This document shows, piece after piece, positions 18,471-25,482 of a stretch of DNA of 43,388 nt. The stretch lies in assembly GCA_017389705.1 (NCBI GenBank), contig JAFPEE010000213.1:1-43388 (forward strand), given 5' to 3'. Origin of the DNA: Prevotella sp. Lineage in GTDB: Bacteria; Bacteroidota; Bacteroidia; Bacteroidales; Bacteroidaceae. A program made the translations under genes and the position numbers. Numbering within the stretch: the stretch's first letter is position 1; each line of letters starts with the position of its first letter. The notes under the pieces were generated by a model. That model did no database searches and was not told the origin of the DNA. It saw only the letters and a program-made list of their open reading frames with translations.

Positions 18471-18519
18471 TTTGGTAGTTCGAAAAAGAACCTCTACTTT
18501 TGCATATCGATAATCGATA
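18471..18519 (+). promoter_or_regulatory. Promoter plus palindromic operator of the DUF2975/XRE operon
   Basis: TTTG (18471-18474), 20 bp, TACTTTTG (18495-18502): a full-spacing Bacteroidota promoter. Two bases later lies a 15-bp palindrome, TATCGAT-A-ATCGATA (18505-18519), over the expected transcription start. The likely binder is the XRE protein encoded second in the operon. Confidence 0.75.
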
Positions 18520-18546
18520 AATAAACCAAATAAAACAATAAAGACT

Positions 18547-19029
18547 ATGGAATTAAAGAAGTTTTTTAGCAAGGGTGAAAACATCGTGGGAATGGTATTT
18601 CTGCTGCTTTTGGCATTGTATATGGCTTGGCTCATGTATCGTGACGTAGAGAGAATGCAAGAGGCTACGACGCAGTATGACTATTATCAGAACCTGATTT
18701 ATCTGATAGAGAACATTGCCAGAACGTATTTTTTTTGCATCTATCTCTTGATGGTCGTCCTTACCTATTATAATAAGCAGTACTCGAAGTGGTGCATCAG
18801 AGTGTATTATCTGTTGGGGGCATCGGCGCTCATGTATTTCGCCTGGGCCGGTATTTTCAGCAGTAGTGTCTTTAATCACATCGAACCTCAGTTCGTAGAA
18901 AATTTCCCCAGAATGGTTCATCATTTGTATGTTGGTCCCATTTTCTGGATGATCATCGGCTACTTCTTTACCCCCAAGATTCTGAAGGATGCCCGGAAAT
19001 TGAAGGAGGAACAGGATTTAACTATTTAA
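18547..19029 (+). CDS. DUF2975-like four-helix membrane protein
   Basis: 160 residues with about four membrane helices (roughly 14-32, 52-70, 82-103, 128-146) and a charged C-terminal tail. The size, helix pattern and an XRE gene 8 bp downstream fit the DUF2975 plus YozG-type regulator pairs common in Firmicutes and Bacteroidota. The function is unknown. The predicted promoter and palindrome lie directly upstream. Confidence 0.65.
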   Translation: MELKKFFSKGENIVGMVFLLLLALYMAWLMYRDVERMQEATTQYDYYQNLIYLIENIARTYFFCIYLLMVVLTYYNKQYSKWCIRVYYLLGASALMYFAWAGIFSSSVFNHIEPQFVENFPRMVHHLYVGPIFWMIIGYFFTPKILKDARKLKEEQDLTI

Positions 19030-19037
19030 ACAGGCCT

Positions 19038-19247
19038 ATGGGACAAATCGTAGTAAACTTAGATGTAGAACTTGCTAAGCGCAAAATGTCGCTTAGCGAG
19101 TTGGCCGAGAAAGTAGGCCTGACGTTAGCAAACCTATCGATCCTGAAGACTGGCAAGGCCAAGGCCGTGCGCTTCACGACCCTCGAGGCCATCTGTCGCG
19201 AACTGGGTTGCCAGCCAGGAGATATTCTTGAATACAGAGACGAGTAA
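19038..19247 (+). CDS. Small XRE-family regulator (YozG-like)
   Basis: 69 residues, essentially one helix-turn-helix: LAKRKMSLSELAEKVGLTLANLSILKTGKAKAVRF with the family ending GCQPGDILEY. It is of the HTH_26 type that usually accompanies DUF2975. It should bind DNA as a dimer, and the palindrome at 18505-18519 is the obvious candidate for autoregulation. Confidence 0.85.
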   Translation: MGQIVVNLDVELAKRKMSLSELAEKVGLTLANLSILKTGKAKAVRFTTLEAICRELGCQPGDILEYRDE

Positions 19248-19272
19248 TCATTTAGTGTAAACCTATAAAAGC

Positions 19273-19758
19273 ATGGAAGAAATTGAAATTAAAGTATCAA
19301 CTAAGGTTTGGGTATATTGTACTTTGGCTATGATTGTTGGAATGGTAGCACTAACAGGGCTCCGTTTTTACATCGATTCTAATGTGGATTCGGCTTTTCT
19401 CTCGCTCATATTTTCAATGTTAACAACGATTGTAATCTTTGGCTATTTTGAGTTCATTCGTCGCAGAACCCGACTGATAATCACCGACACCACGCTGACC
19501 GTAAACACCCAGGAGTCATGGATAGTGCAGTTTGATGGAGTTGATTCGTTCTACGTCGACAAATTCAAAGGCCATACATTTATTGGCATACGCTATAAAG
19601 ACAACATGGAGGAAGCCATCGCAGACGAAGATATAGCCAAAAATCGCAAACAACGCTTAAAGGCCGCTCTTCAGGGTTATCCCTATGAGATCTACGTCAA
19701 AGGTCTTTCAAAAACTCCTCAAGAAATCTGCGACTTGCTGAACTCTCGCATAAAATGA
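19273..19758 (+). CDS. Membrane protein with PH-like domain (STM3941-like)
   Basis: 161 residues. Two membrane helices (about 12-30 and 40-60) are followed by a basic RRRTR stretch and a soluble beta-rich domain (about 65-160, LIITDTTLTVNTQESWIVQFDGVDSFYV) ending in a helix, the pattern of small bacterial PH-like membrane proteins. It is probably third in the DUF2975/XRE operon, 25 bp after the XRE gene, and is followed by a hairpin terminator repeat. Confidence 0.6.
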   Translation: MEEIEIKVSTKVWVYCTLAMIVGMVALTGLRFYIDSNVDSAFLSLIFSMLTTIVIFGYFEFIRRRTRLIITDTTLTVNTQESWIVQFDGVDSFYVDKFKGHTFIGIRYKDNMEEAIADEDIAKNRKQRLKAALQGYPYEIYVKGLSKTPQEICDLLNSRIK

Positions 19759-19776
19759 TAGACAGGATGTAATAAT

Positions 19777-19810
19777 AATCTCGCTATAGGACATGAAGCC
19801 TATAGTCGAG
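19777..19810. repeat. Hairpin repeat, copy 0 (degenerate terminator)
   Basis: CTCGCTATAGG pairs with CCTATAG-T-CGAG around an 8-nt loop; one base is bulged. Same family as the hairpins at 22055, 23344 and 28326. Here it separates the convergent 19273-19758 and 19784-20924 genes and probably terminates both. Confidence 0.7.
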
Positions 19811-19993
19811 CAATCCGGCTATCAGATAGCCCAACGTCACATCGTCTTCTGAGGTAAGAAAATACATCGGCAGATACCACAAGAGGCACAAGGTAACGCT
19901 GGCAAAGAATGCGGCAGTCCATCGGCGCAATCGTACTGGTGGCGTTATGTCGGGGGCAATGGCATTAGCTTCCTTTATATCTTGACCGTACAT
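19784..19993 (-). CDS. Small membrane protein (doubtful)
   Basis: 69 residues from the ATG at 19993 (MYGQDIKEAN), 19 bp after the DUF3667 stop; a 20-residue longer frame overlaps that gene. One clear membrane helix (AAFFASVTLCLLWYLPMYFL) and a second short hydrophobic stretch. Its last codons and stop lie inside the hairpin repeat, which argues against strong conservation of the end. It may be an accessory subunit of the DUF3667 protein or a chance frame. Confidence 0.4.
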   Translation of the reverse strand: MYGQDIKEANAIAPDITPPVRLRRWTAAFFASVTLCLLWYLPMYFLTSEDDVTLGYLIAGLLDYRLHVL

Positions 19994-20012
19994 GATGATA
20001 TCAAACGACTGA

Positions 20013-20924
20013 TTATTCCTGAAAGAACTCAGGATGTTCTGTTGCGATGACATAAACCGCTACAGTAAAATACAACAAAAAGATGACGAAGATGAAAGGG
20101 ATGAGCGCCAAGAGCAGTCGCCAGATGGTACCCCAATAGCTGTATCCCGACAACTGCTTAATGGGAATGACAGCCAGCAACACGGCCACAAGATGGAAAC
20201 GCGACTCTGCCTTAAAACTGAAGCACAACAGCGAGGGAATGAGGGAGTAGATGAGGATCATGTTGGCAATATAGACCATCGACACGAAGCACTCAGAAAG
20301 ACGCAAGTCGGGTATGGCAGGACAGCGGCGGAAGAGCAGCCATAGAGGCAGCGAGAAAACCAGCAGGGAACCAAGCATCGCAAACTGATAGTACTCCTTG
20401 ATCTTTTCCTCTGCTGAATACATGATATCCTGAACTGTCATTTTAGTCGCTTTTTTCTCTTCAGTAAGCGTCTTGTTGTTCTGAGCTTCAGCTTTTCTTT
20501 GCTCGCGATATTCCTTTTGTTGCTCCATGTACAGCTTGTAGCGGTTGATGCCCTGGATGTTCAGGCCCGAATCTATCAAGAACGACAGGGTGCAGAGAAG
20601 GAAGAGCATCTTGAACGGTGGGAAATAGGCCATCTGCATGCCGCGCAGATAGTCGCGAATCATGTAGCCGGGGCGAAATAGCAAGTCACGAATACTACGG
20701 AACATGCCTCGGTTGCCTACTCCCCAGACATCGAGAAACAGCAACAGGGCTTTCTTGAACGAGTATCGGCCTATCCTAGCCGACTGTCCGCAACGGGGGC
20801 AGTAGTTTCCCTCATAGTGGGTGCCGCAGGTGGCGCACTCGTGCTCATCCGCTGAAAGCGGAGCCACCTGATGAGGCTGTTGTTTCCACTCTCCGAATCG
20901 TCTGTATCTGTCTTTTACTTCCAT
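20013..20924 (-). CDS. DUF3667 membrane protein with zinc ribbon (copy 2)
   Basis: 303 residues, a paralogue of the gene at 17270-18172. The zinc ribbon has Cys 30, 33, 42 and 45 (CATC, CPRC). It is followed by FRPGYMIRDYLRG and AYFPPFKML, the DUF3667 signature, then a lysine/glutamate-rich cytosolic or periplasmic insert (about 130-165) and four membrane helices. Function unknown. Its upstream region carries copy B of the 45-bp promoter-like repeat. Confidence 0.75.
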   Translation of the reverse strand: MEVKDRYRRFGEWKQQPHQVAPLSADEHECATCGTHYEGNYCPRCGQSARIGRYSFKKALLLFLDVWGVGNRGMFRSIRDLLFRPGYMIRDYLRGMQMAYFPPFKMLFLLCTLSFLIDSGLNIQGINRYKLYMEQQKEYREQRKAEAQNNKTLTEEKKATKMTVQDIMYSAEEKIKEYYQFAMLGSLLVFSLPLWLLFRRCPAIPDLRLSECFVSMVYIANMILIYSLIPSLLCFSFKAESRFHLVAVLLAVIPIKQLSGYSYWGTIWRLLLALIPFIFVIFLLYFTVAVYVIATEHPEFFQE

Positions 20925-21048
20925 GATTGTGCAGTTAGTAATCCTTTACCCCCAAAAAGGGATTTGACTGCAAAAATACGAATAAGTGAGAAGAAAACCA
21001 AGAGAATCTTGAGTTTTTTCGAGCGCGAGTATCTTCGACGACAGTCAG

Positions 21049-21088
21049 AGATACTAAAAGATTTCGAATGTGCTTCACTTTCGGATTA
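21049..21088 (-). repeat. 45-bp promoter-like repeat, copy B
   Basis: AGATACTAAAAGATTTCG and the segment ACTTTCGGATTA match copy C almost exactly, but the -7 box is damaged (TATCTCTG). The adjoining GATTTGACTGCAAA of copy A is found instead at 20961-20974, so about 75 bp now separate the two parts. Confidence 0.7.
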
Positions 21089-21168
21089 AAAAATATCCTG
21101 AACAACATGAAATCAGCAGGGAGCCAGCCACAATGGTTGACTACATTTATTTTGAGACCTAACAATGA

Positions 21169-21696
21169 TTATTGATTATTCATAGCCTCGCTTACGTAGT
21201 CGGTTATCTTCTGCGTATATTGAGGGATATCCTCTACATACTGTTTGTTAACCAAAATGTATAGCGACAAGCCATTGTTTCGATGATGCTCAAAAACATC
21301 CTCACCAACAACCGATGATACAAAACGATGATATACCCTGAATCGGCGTGTGGTCTTGCCCGGTTCATCCTTTTCGTCCTCGGCACCGATAAAGAAGAAA
21401 GAGGCCTTAGGGTCGTTCTTTAGCACATCGAGCATGATATTGATGAGGGTATAAAAGATAGTGCGCGGCTCGAACGTTCCAGTGCGCAGGCTGTACATAT
21501 TTTTGCTGCGGGTATTGGCCTTATCGTAAAACTTAATGCAATAGGTGTGTTATATGTAGCGTTCTACTCTGACAATATAGGAGTGATGGGAACGATCGGA
21601 TGTAAAACGGTACTGAAGGGTGTATTCCAGCTTGTCGTCATGCTCTGCCTTGTCGTTCATCTGGAAGATGAAACGATAGCCATCCTTCATTGCCAT
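21169..21696 (-). pseudogene. DUF6934-like gene interrupted by an in-frame stop
   Basis: Reading from the ATG at 21696 gives 48 residues (MAMKDGYRFIFQMND to VRVERYI), then TAA at 21550-21552. The same frame continues HTYCIKFYDKANTRSKN into a further 109 residues ending at 21169. The two parts read as one Bacteroidales DUF6934-type protein of about 175 residues, with RYSLRTG-like and FFFIGAEDEKDE segments. A single nonsense change therefore split it. The second part has an internal ATG at 21498 but no visible ribosome-binding site. It follows the 69-codon gene by 13 bp. Confidence 0.7.
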
Positions 21697-21709
21697 AGTT
21701 TACAGAACT

Positions 21710-21919
21710 CTAAATGATGCGTTCGTAAACAGGAATTCTCATTCGCTCCAACTCCTGCGTGGTAACCTTCACTGTACCAGGAGTGGCATCATAATAGTCC
21801 ACGGGATGACGGAGGTTGCCATTTGGCATCCTCACAATACGCTCTCTGCGAATCAGTTTTAATCCCTCATTCGTAGTAATCAGCGTCTCTTTTGTTCCTA
21901 AAACGTTACCCATACACAT
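21710..21919 (-). CDS. Small hypothetical protein upstream of the DUF6934 gene
   Basis: 69 residues, mixed charge, no membrane segment: starts MCMGNVLGTK, contains RIVRMPNGNLRHPVDYYDATPGTVKV and ends YERII. Not recognised. The 13-bp gap to the DUF6934-like gene suggests a two-gene operon, which by size could be a toxin-antitoxin-type pair, but nothing in the sequence proves it. Confidence 0.55.
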   Translation of the reverse strand: MCMGNVLGTKETLITTNEGLKLIRRERIVRMPNGNLRHPVDYYDATPGTVKVTTQELERMRIPVYERII

Positions 21920-22054
21920 GTCAATTGATACTATTTACGGGTGCAAAATTAAGCAATTATTTTGAATTCGTATGCATTTTACTGTCTTTTTAACTATTTT
22001 CATCTTTCTTTCTACACAGAACGGGGCACGCTGCTATCAATAAAAGTCGTAATA

Positions 22055-22094
22055 AAAATCTCGCTATAGGATTTGCCCCCTATAGCGAGATTTT
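22055..22094. repeat. Hairpin repeat, copy 1
   Basis: Perfect 16-bp stem (AAAATCTCGCTATAGG with its complement), 8-nt loop ATTTGCCC. Unlike the other copies it lies between divergent genes, upstream of the ECF sigma promoter. Confidence 0.85.
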
Positions 22095-22151
22095 GGTTTG
22101 AGAGAGTGTTTATAGCGTGGTTAAGGTTAAAAAGTTGCAATATTAGAAAAT

Positions 22152-22183
22152 TTTGGGAAATCGTGTAGTTTTTCGTAACTTTG
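22152..22183 (+). promoter_or_regulatory. Promoter of the ECF sigma operon
   Basis: TTTG (22152-22155), 20 bp, TAACTTTG (22176-22183). It is a housekeeping-type Bacteroidota promoter, so the sigma gene is not visibly autoregulated by a separate promoter type. It rules out the TTG start at 22153. Confidence 0.75.
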
Positions 22184-22200
22184 CTGCGTCTAATGGGCAG

Positions 22201-22707
22201 ATGATTGAAAAAACAGATGAGACAATGAATGCATTAGAAAAACAGTTTTCAAAAACAGTAGCAGAACACAAGAGCACCATCTACACCGTGTGCTACATGT
22301 TCTCGCAAGATGCCGACGAGGTGAACGACCTCTTCCAGGAAGTACTAGTCAATCTTTGGAAAGGTTTCGAGAGCTTCGAGCATCGCTCCGACATCAAGAC
22401 GTGGATCTACCGCGTAGCTCTGAACACCTGCATCTCGATAGACAGGAAGAAACGGCGTCGCTCCTCCGAAGTCCGGCTCACCATGGACATCAACCTCTTT
22501 AAAGACAGCGACGAGGATACCCGTCAGGTGGACATGCTCCACAAGCGCATCTCCAAGTTGCAGCCCTTCGACCGCGCCATCGTCCTGCTCTGGCTGGAGG
22601 ACCTATCGTACGAGGAAATCGGACAGATTGTCGGAATTACTGCCAAGAACGTCAGCGTCCGTCTGTTTAGAATCAGAGAGCAGTTAAAAAACATGTCAAA
22701 CAATTAA
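22201..22707 (+). CDS. ECF-type RNA polymerase sigma factor
   Basis: 168 residues from ATG 22201; the ATG at 22225 (MNALEKQF) is an equally good start. Sigma region 2 lies at about 20-85 (DADEVNDLFQEVLVNLWKGFESFEHRSDIKTWIYRVALNTCIS). Region 4 lies at about 112-165 (FDRAIVLLWLEDLSYEEIGQIVGITAKNVSVRLFRIREQLK), a helix-turn-helix that reads the -35-type element. There is no region 1 or 3. It is followed after 12 bp by a membrane protein that may act as its anti-sigma factor. Confidence 0.9.
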   Translation: MIEKTDETMNALEKQFSKTVAEHKSTIYTVCYMFSQDADEVNDLFQEVLVNLWKGFESFEHRSDIKTWIYRVALNTCISIDRKKRRRSSEVRLTMDINLFKDSDEDTRQVDMLHKRISKLQPFDRAIVLLWLEDLSYEEIGQIVGITAKNVSVRLFRIREQLKNMSNN

Positions 22708-22719
22708 AACTTACCCATT

Positions 22720-23307
22720 ATGAACAACGATTTTGATTTAGAGAACATGCGTCAGCAGATGACCACGCTCAAGAATAAGCTTAACCAGCAGGAGATAGTG
22801 AACGACCGACTCATCCGTCACTCGATGAAGAATACGGCCAGCAACATTAACCGTACGTATTTCTGGCTCATTTTCCTGTCTGTACTGATGGTTCCCTATG
22901 GCTATTGGGCCTTCGTGGTGCTGAGCCACTTCTCCATCGCTTTCTGGATTGGTACGAGCCTTTTTATGCTGGTATGCGGTGGAGCTACCTTTTATAACAA
23001 AAGGAACCTGAGCGACACCAAACTCATGACCAATAGTCTCGTGGATGTCTGTCGCCACATGGCACGCGCTAAGAAGTTCGATGCCGACTGGCTGTTCTTT
23101 GGCATACCAGGAATCATCCTGTGGCTGGCCTGGTTCTTCTACGAAGTCTACAAGCAGAACAACGACCTGATCTCTCACCCCATGTTCTGGGCCGGATGCG
23201 TAGGCGGCACCATCGGAGCCATTATAGGTTTCTCTATCCACTTCAAGACCCAGAGACAGTATCAGGAAATAATCGACCAGATAGAAGACCTGACAGCTAA
23301 CGAATAA
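22720..23307 (+). CDS. Membrane protein, possible anti-sigma partner
   Basis: 195 residues. An N-terminal charged, coiled-coil-like segment (about 1-45) is followed by four membrane helices (roughly 46-65, 70-90, 123-142, 152-172) and a short charged tail. No zinc-binding anti-sigma motif is seen. Co-transcription with the ECF sigma factor makes an anti-sigma or sensor role likely, but this rests on position only. Confidence 0.65.
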   Translation: MNNDFDLENMRQQMTTLKNKLNQQEIVNDRLIRHSMKNTASNINRTYFWLIFLSVLMVPYGYWAFVVLSHFSIAFWIGTSLFMLVCGGATFYNKRNLSDTKLMTNSLVDVCRHMARAKKFDADWLFFGIPGIILWLAWFFYEVYKQNNDLISHPMFWAGCVGGTIGAIIGFSIHFKTQRQYQEIIDQIEDLTANE

Positions 23308-23403
23308 GTATCTTTGCCTTCGACTACGAAAAAAGTCGTAATAAAAATCTCGCTATAGGATTTGCCCCCTATAGCGAGATTTTGGTATTTGTAAAGCCAA
23401 CAC
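23308..23403. repeat. 96-bp repeat with -7 box and hairpins, copy 2
   Basis: Nearly identical to 28288-28383, with about seven differences. It holds a plus-strand -7 box (TATCTTTG, 23309-23316), a small hairpin CGACT/AGTCG, and a perfect 16-bp stem (23344-23359 with 23368-23383, 8-nt loop). It lies between the convergent sigma operon and fimbrillin gene and should act as a bidirectional terminator. Confidence 0.85.
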
Positions 23404-23498
23404 GGCCTTGCGCGCAGCGACTGTTCCGGATAATGGCCTCCTTAGGGTTGCGTGGCTTGCATAAATCGCCGAACGCCTCCTGCGGGGTTGAGGCTATT

Positions 23499-25175
23499 CT
23501 ACTCGACTGGGCGAACGAGGCGCACCGAGAACCCGGAGTAGCGATCGTCGTCGTCGTTCGCGGGAGCCAAATAGTTCGAAGAGAAGCGCACGCTGTAAGC
23601 GTGGTTCACATTCGGCGTGTTGGGCGACGACGACCAGTAGCCGGCGTAGGTGCCAGCATCGTAGACCGTATAGCCATTCCGGCCGCCTGCAGCGGGCAGG
23701 AACACACAGCCTTTAGCGGCAAGAACCCTCCATTGGTAAAAAGTACACTTGGTACCCCAATCGCTGTTGCCGTTAATGGTACCCCAAGAAGTGGCCTCGC
23801 TGCTGGCTACGGTAATGCCGTCGGGGAACAGAATCATACCGTTCACACTGGTTCTGTCGGTATTGATGGTGGCATGGGTGTAGCGGGCATTAGAGGTGCC
23901 GTTGACGGTGCTGCCGCTAGCGCGAGTGTTGAAGACATACTGCCATTCGTCAGTGGTCAACGTGCGCCAGCCGCTGTTGGCCGTGTTGCTGCCGTTGTAG
24001 ATGGCGAGTGTGCCCCAGTCGCTCTTCAAAGCTTCGGAAGCATTGTTGCCATAGCCGCTGGTGGTGGAGTTGCTGATACCATACTGGGCGACACCTGTCC
24101 AATCGCTGGATGCGCCCACCCAGCCGAAGAGGTCGACGTAAACGGAGCCCGAGACATTCAAACTACCATTGCCATCGATGTTGATATTAGCAGAATTATT
24201 GCCGACGTAGTCCCACTGGTATTCTGAGAATGTCCAGTTCCATCCGACGTCGTAGTTGGCTTGCAGGTTGCCCTTAGAGAAGTACACCTTGCCGCCGCTG
24301 CCGTTGATGGTGAACTTGCCGGCAAGGGCGCCAGGAGCCAACTGAGTCATTCTCCAGGTAACATTATAGCCGTTGCTGGCTTCGTAGGTCTTGTTTGTCA
24401 GGGATTTCCTGTAGCATCGGATGTTGCTGGCGTTAGCGGTCACCTCGATAGCTGCCGCGTTCGTGGGGCGGATGGCCATGTAGATGGGGCCAGAATCCGC
24501 TGCATCGCGGATGTAGGCATAGCTGTAGGTGCCGTCGCTCAGGGAGAGGGTGGTGATGGTGCCGTTGAGGTAGCCTTCGCTGTCCTTCAGCGTGATGGCG
24601 AGGATGGCCAGCTTATTGGTCAAGGTAACGTTAAAAAGGGCATCACCACCCCATGAGCCTGCATCCCAGGTGCAAAGGTCGTACTTGCTGCCGAGAGTGG
24701 CCAGCAAACCATCCTGACTGTTGAGGTTGTTGAAGTCGACGGTGCCGTCATCGTCCATCGTGGCATCCGTCGCAATGGTTTCCTTCGCCATCGCTGCGGG
24801 ATAGATGTAGCGGATGGCTGCGTTCTTATCAGGGTTGGTGAGTGTCACTGTGAATGTGGCAGACTTCGTGCCTGCACCAGAGGAAATCGCCTCACTCACG
24901 GCCTTGACGGTCTCGCCACTCGTATTCTTATATATCACGGCAATCTTGTCGCCTTCGGCGAAGGTCTTCACGCCTGTGTTGCTCAGTGCGCGGGTGGCAC
25001 CTCGTGCTTCCGCTCCCTCGTCGAAACCGACGGTCGTGGTCAGGGTTACTACGTTGTCTGTGTTCGCAGGCTGCTGCGGAGTGTCTATGATGTTGTCGTC
25101 GCTGGAGCAGCCGACGGTTACTGCGCCCACCAGTGCGAGGGCGGCCATGCTAAGAAATCGCATTGTCTTTTTCAT
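23499..25175 (-). CDS. Fimbrillin-like surface lipoprotein with C-type-lectin-like end
   Basis: 558 residues from MKKTMRFL (25175); a start at 25211, inside the upstream peptide gene, is also possible. Lipoprotein signal ends VTVGC (Cys 23). An N-terminal fimbrillin-like region (about 40-280) with beta-rich repeats is followed by a C-terminal domain (about 290-558) containing DEWQYVFNTR, FLPAAGGRN, GYWSSSPN, AYSVRFSS and GFSVRLVRP. These are features of the FISUMP/C-type-lectin-like fold used as a variable ligand-binding surface. The protein should be displayed on the cell surface as an adhesin or fimbrial subunit. Codons near the end (GAC GAC GAC GAT, TAC TCC) are of the kind that vary in diversity-generating retroelement targets, but no reverse transcriptase is in the window. 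Confidence 0.8.
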   Translation of the reverse strand: MKKTMRFLSMAALALVGAVTVGCSSDDNIIDTPQQPANTDNVVTLTTTVGFDEGAEARGATRALSNTGVKTFAEGDKIAVIYKNTSGETVKAVSEAISSGAGTKSATFTVTLTNPDKNAAIRYIYPAAMAKETIATDATMDDDGTVDFNNLNSQDGLLATLGSKYDLCTWDAGSWGGDALFNVTLTNKLAILAITLKDSEGYLNGTITTLSLSDGTYSYAYIRDAADSGPIYMAIRPTNAAAIEVTANASNIRCYRKSLTNKTYEASNGYNVTWRMTQLAPGALAGKFTINGSGGKVYFSKGNLQANYDVGWNWTFSEYQWDYVGNNSANINIDGNGSLNVSGSVYVDLFGWVGASSDWTGVAQYGISNSTTSGYGNNASEALKSDWGTLAIYNGSNTANSGWRTLTTDEWQYVFNTRASGSTVNGTSNARYTHATINTDRTSVNGMILFPDGITVASSEATSWGTINGNSDWGTKCTFYQWRVLAAKGCVFLPAAGGRNGYTVYDAGTYAGYWSSSPNTPNVNHAYSVRFSSNYLAPANDDDDRYSGFSVRLVRPVE

Positions 25176-25200
25176 TTTGCTCTTCGTTTTAGTAGGTTTG

Positions 25201-25329
25201 TTACTCTTCATCTACATTGTGCCAATTGTAGTCCTGCACATTGGCCTTGTCTGGGCTGGCGCAGATGATGCATTGTTGTTTCAACTTGACGACCTGCGTC
25301 GTCGGTTTCTCGTAGTCCTTACGTTTCAT
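25201..25329 (-). CDS. 42-residue peptide upstream of the fimbrillin gene
   Basis: Reads MKRKDYEKPTTQVVKL, then a CIIC pair, and ends NWHNVDEE. It is too short to be picked up by ordinary gene calling, but the N-terminal KDYEKPTTQVV pattern is one I associate with short peptides encoded before surface lipoproteins in Prevotella. Its stop overlaps the in-frame ATG at 25211 of the fimbrillin frame, so the two are likely co-translated. Function unknown. Confidence 0.6.
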   Translation of the reverse strand: MKRKDYEKPTTQVVKLKQQCIICASPDKANVQDYNWHNVDEE

Positions 25330-25400
25330 TATTGTTAATGTTTCAATTGTTGTTGATGTCATAAGCTAATAATATTTGTAGTTTTGGGACAAATGTAAAT

Positions 25401-25430
25401 AAAAAAGTCTGTACCCACAAGAGTACAGAC
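25401..25430 (-). terminator. Terminator after the TPR/AraC gene
   Basis: Perfect 8-bp stem GTCTGTAC/GTACAGAC, 8-nt loop, followed on the minus strand by TTTTTT. It separates the regulator gene from the fimbrillin operon. Confidence 0.75.
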
Positions 25431-25482
25431 AAGATTACGTGCCTTTTCAGACAAAATTACGTATCTTATGACAAGATTACGT
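25428..25482 (-). repeat. Three direct repeats of GACAAGATTACGT
   Basis: GACAAGATTACGT at 25428-25440, GACAAAATTACGT at 25450-25462 and GACAAGATTACGT at 25470-25482, starting 22 and 20 bp apart, so on one face of the helix. They lie upstream of the fimbrillin operon, and the last one overlaps the stop of the AraC-type regulator. They look like a tandem operator. Confidence 0.8.

Noticed and set aside
20935..21165. 76-codon leftward frame
   Set aside because: It is a translation of the 45-bp repeat and flanking promoter DNA; the same peptide segment appears from the other repeat copy.
22055..22094. CRISPR or transposon ends for the hairpin repeats
   Set aside because: Copies are kilobases apart with no spacers, and no transposase is seen near any copy.
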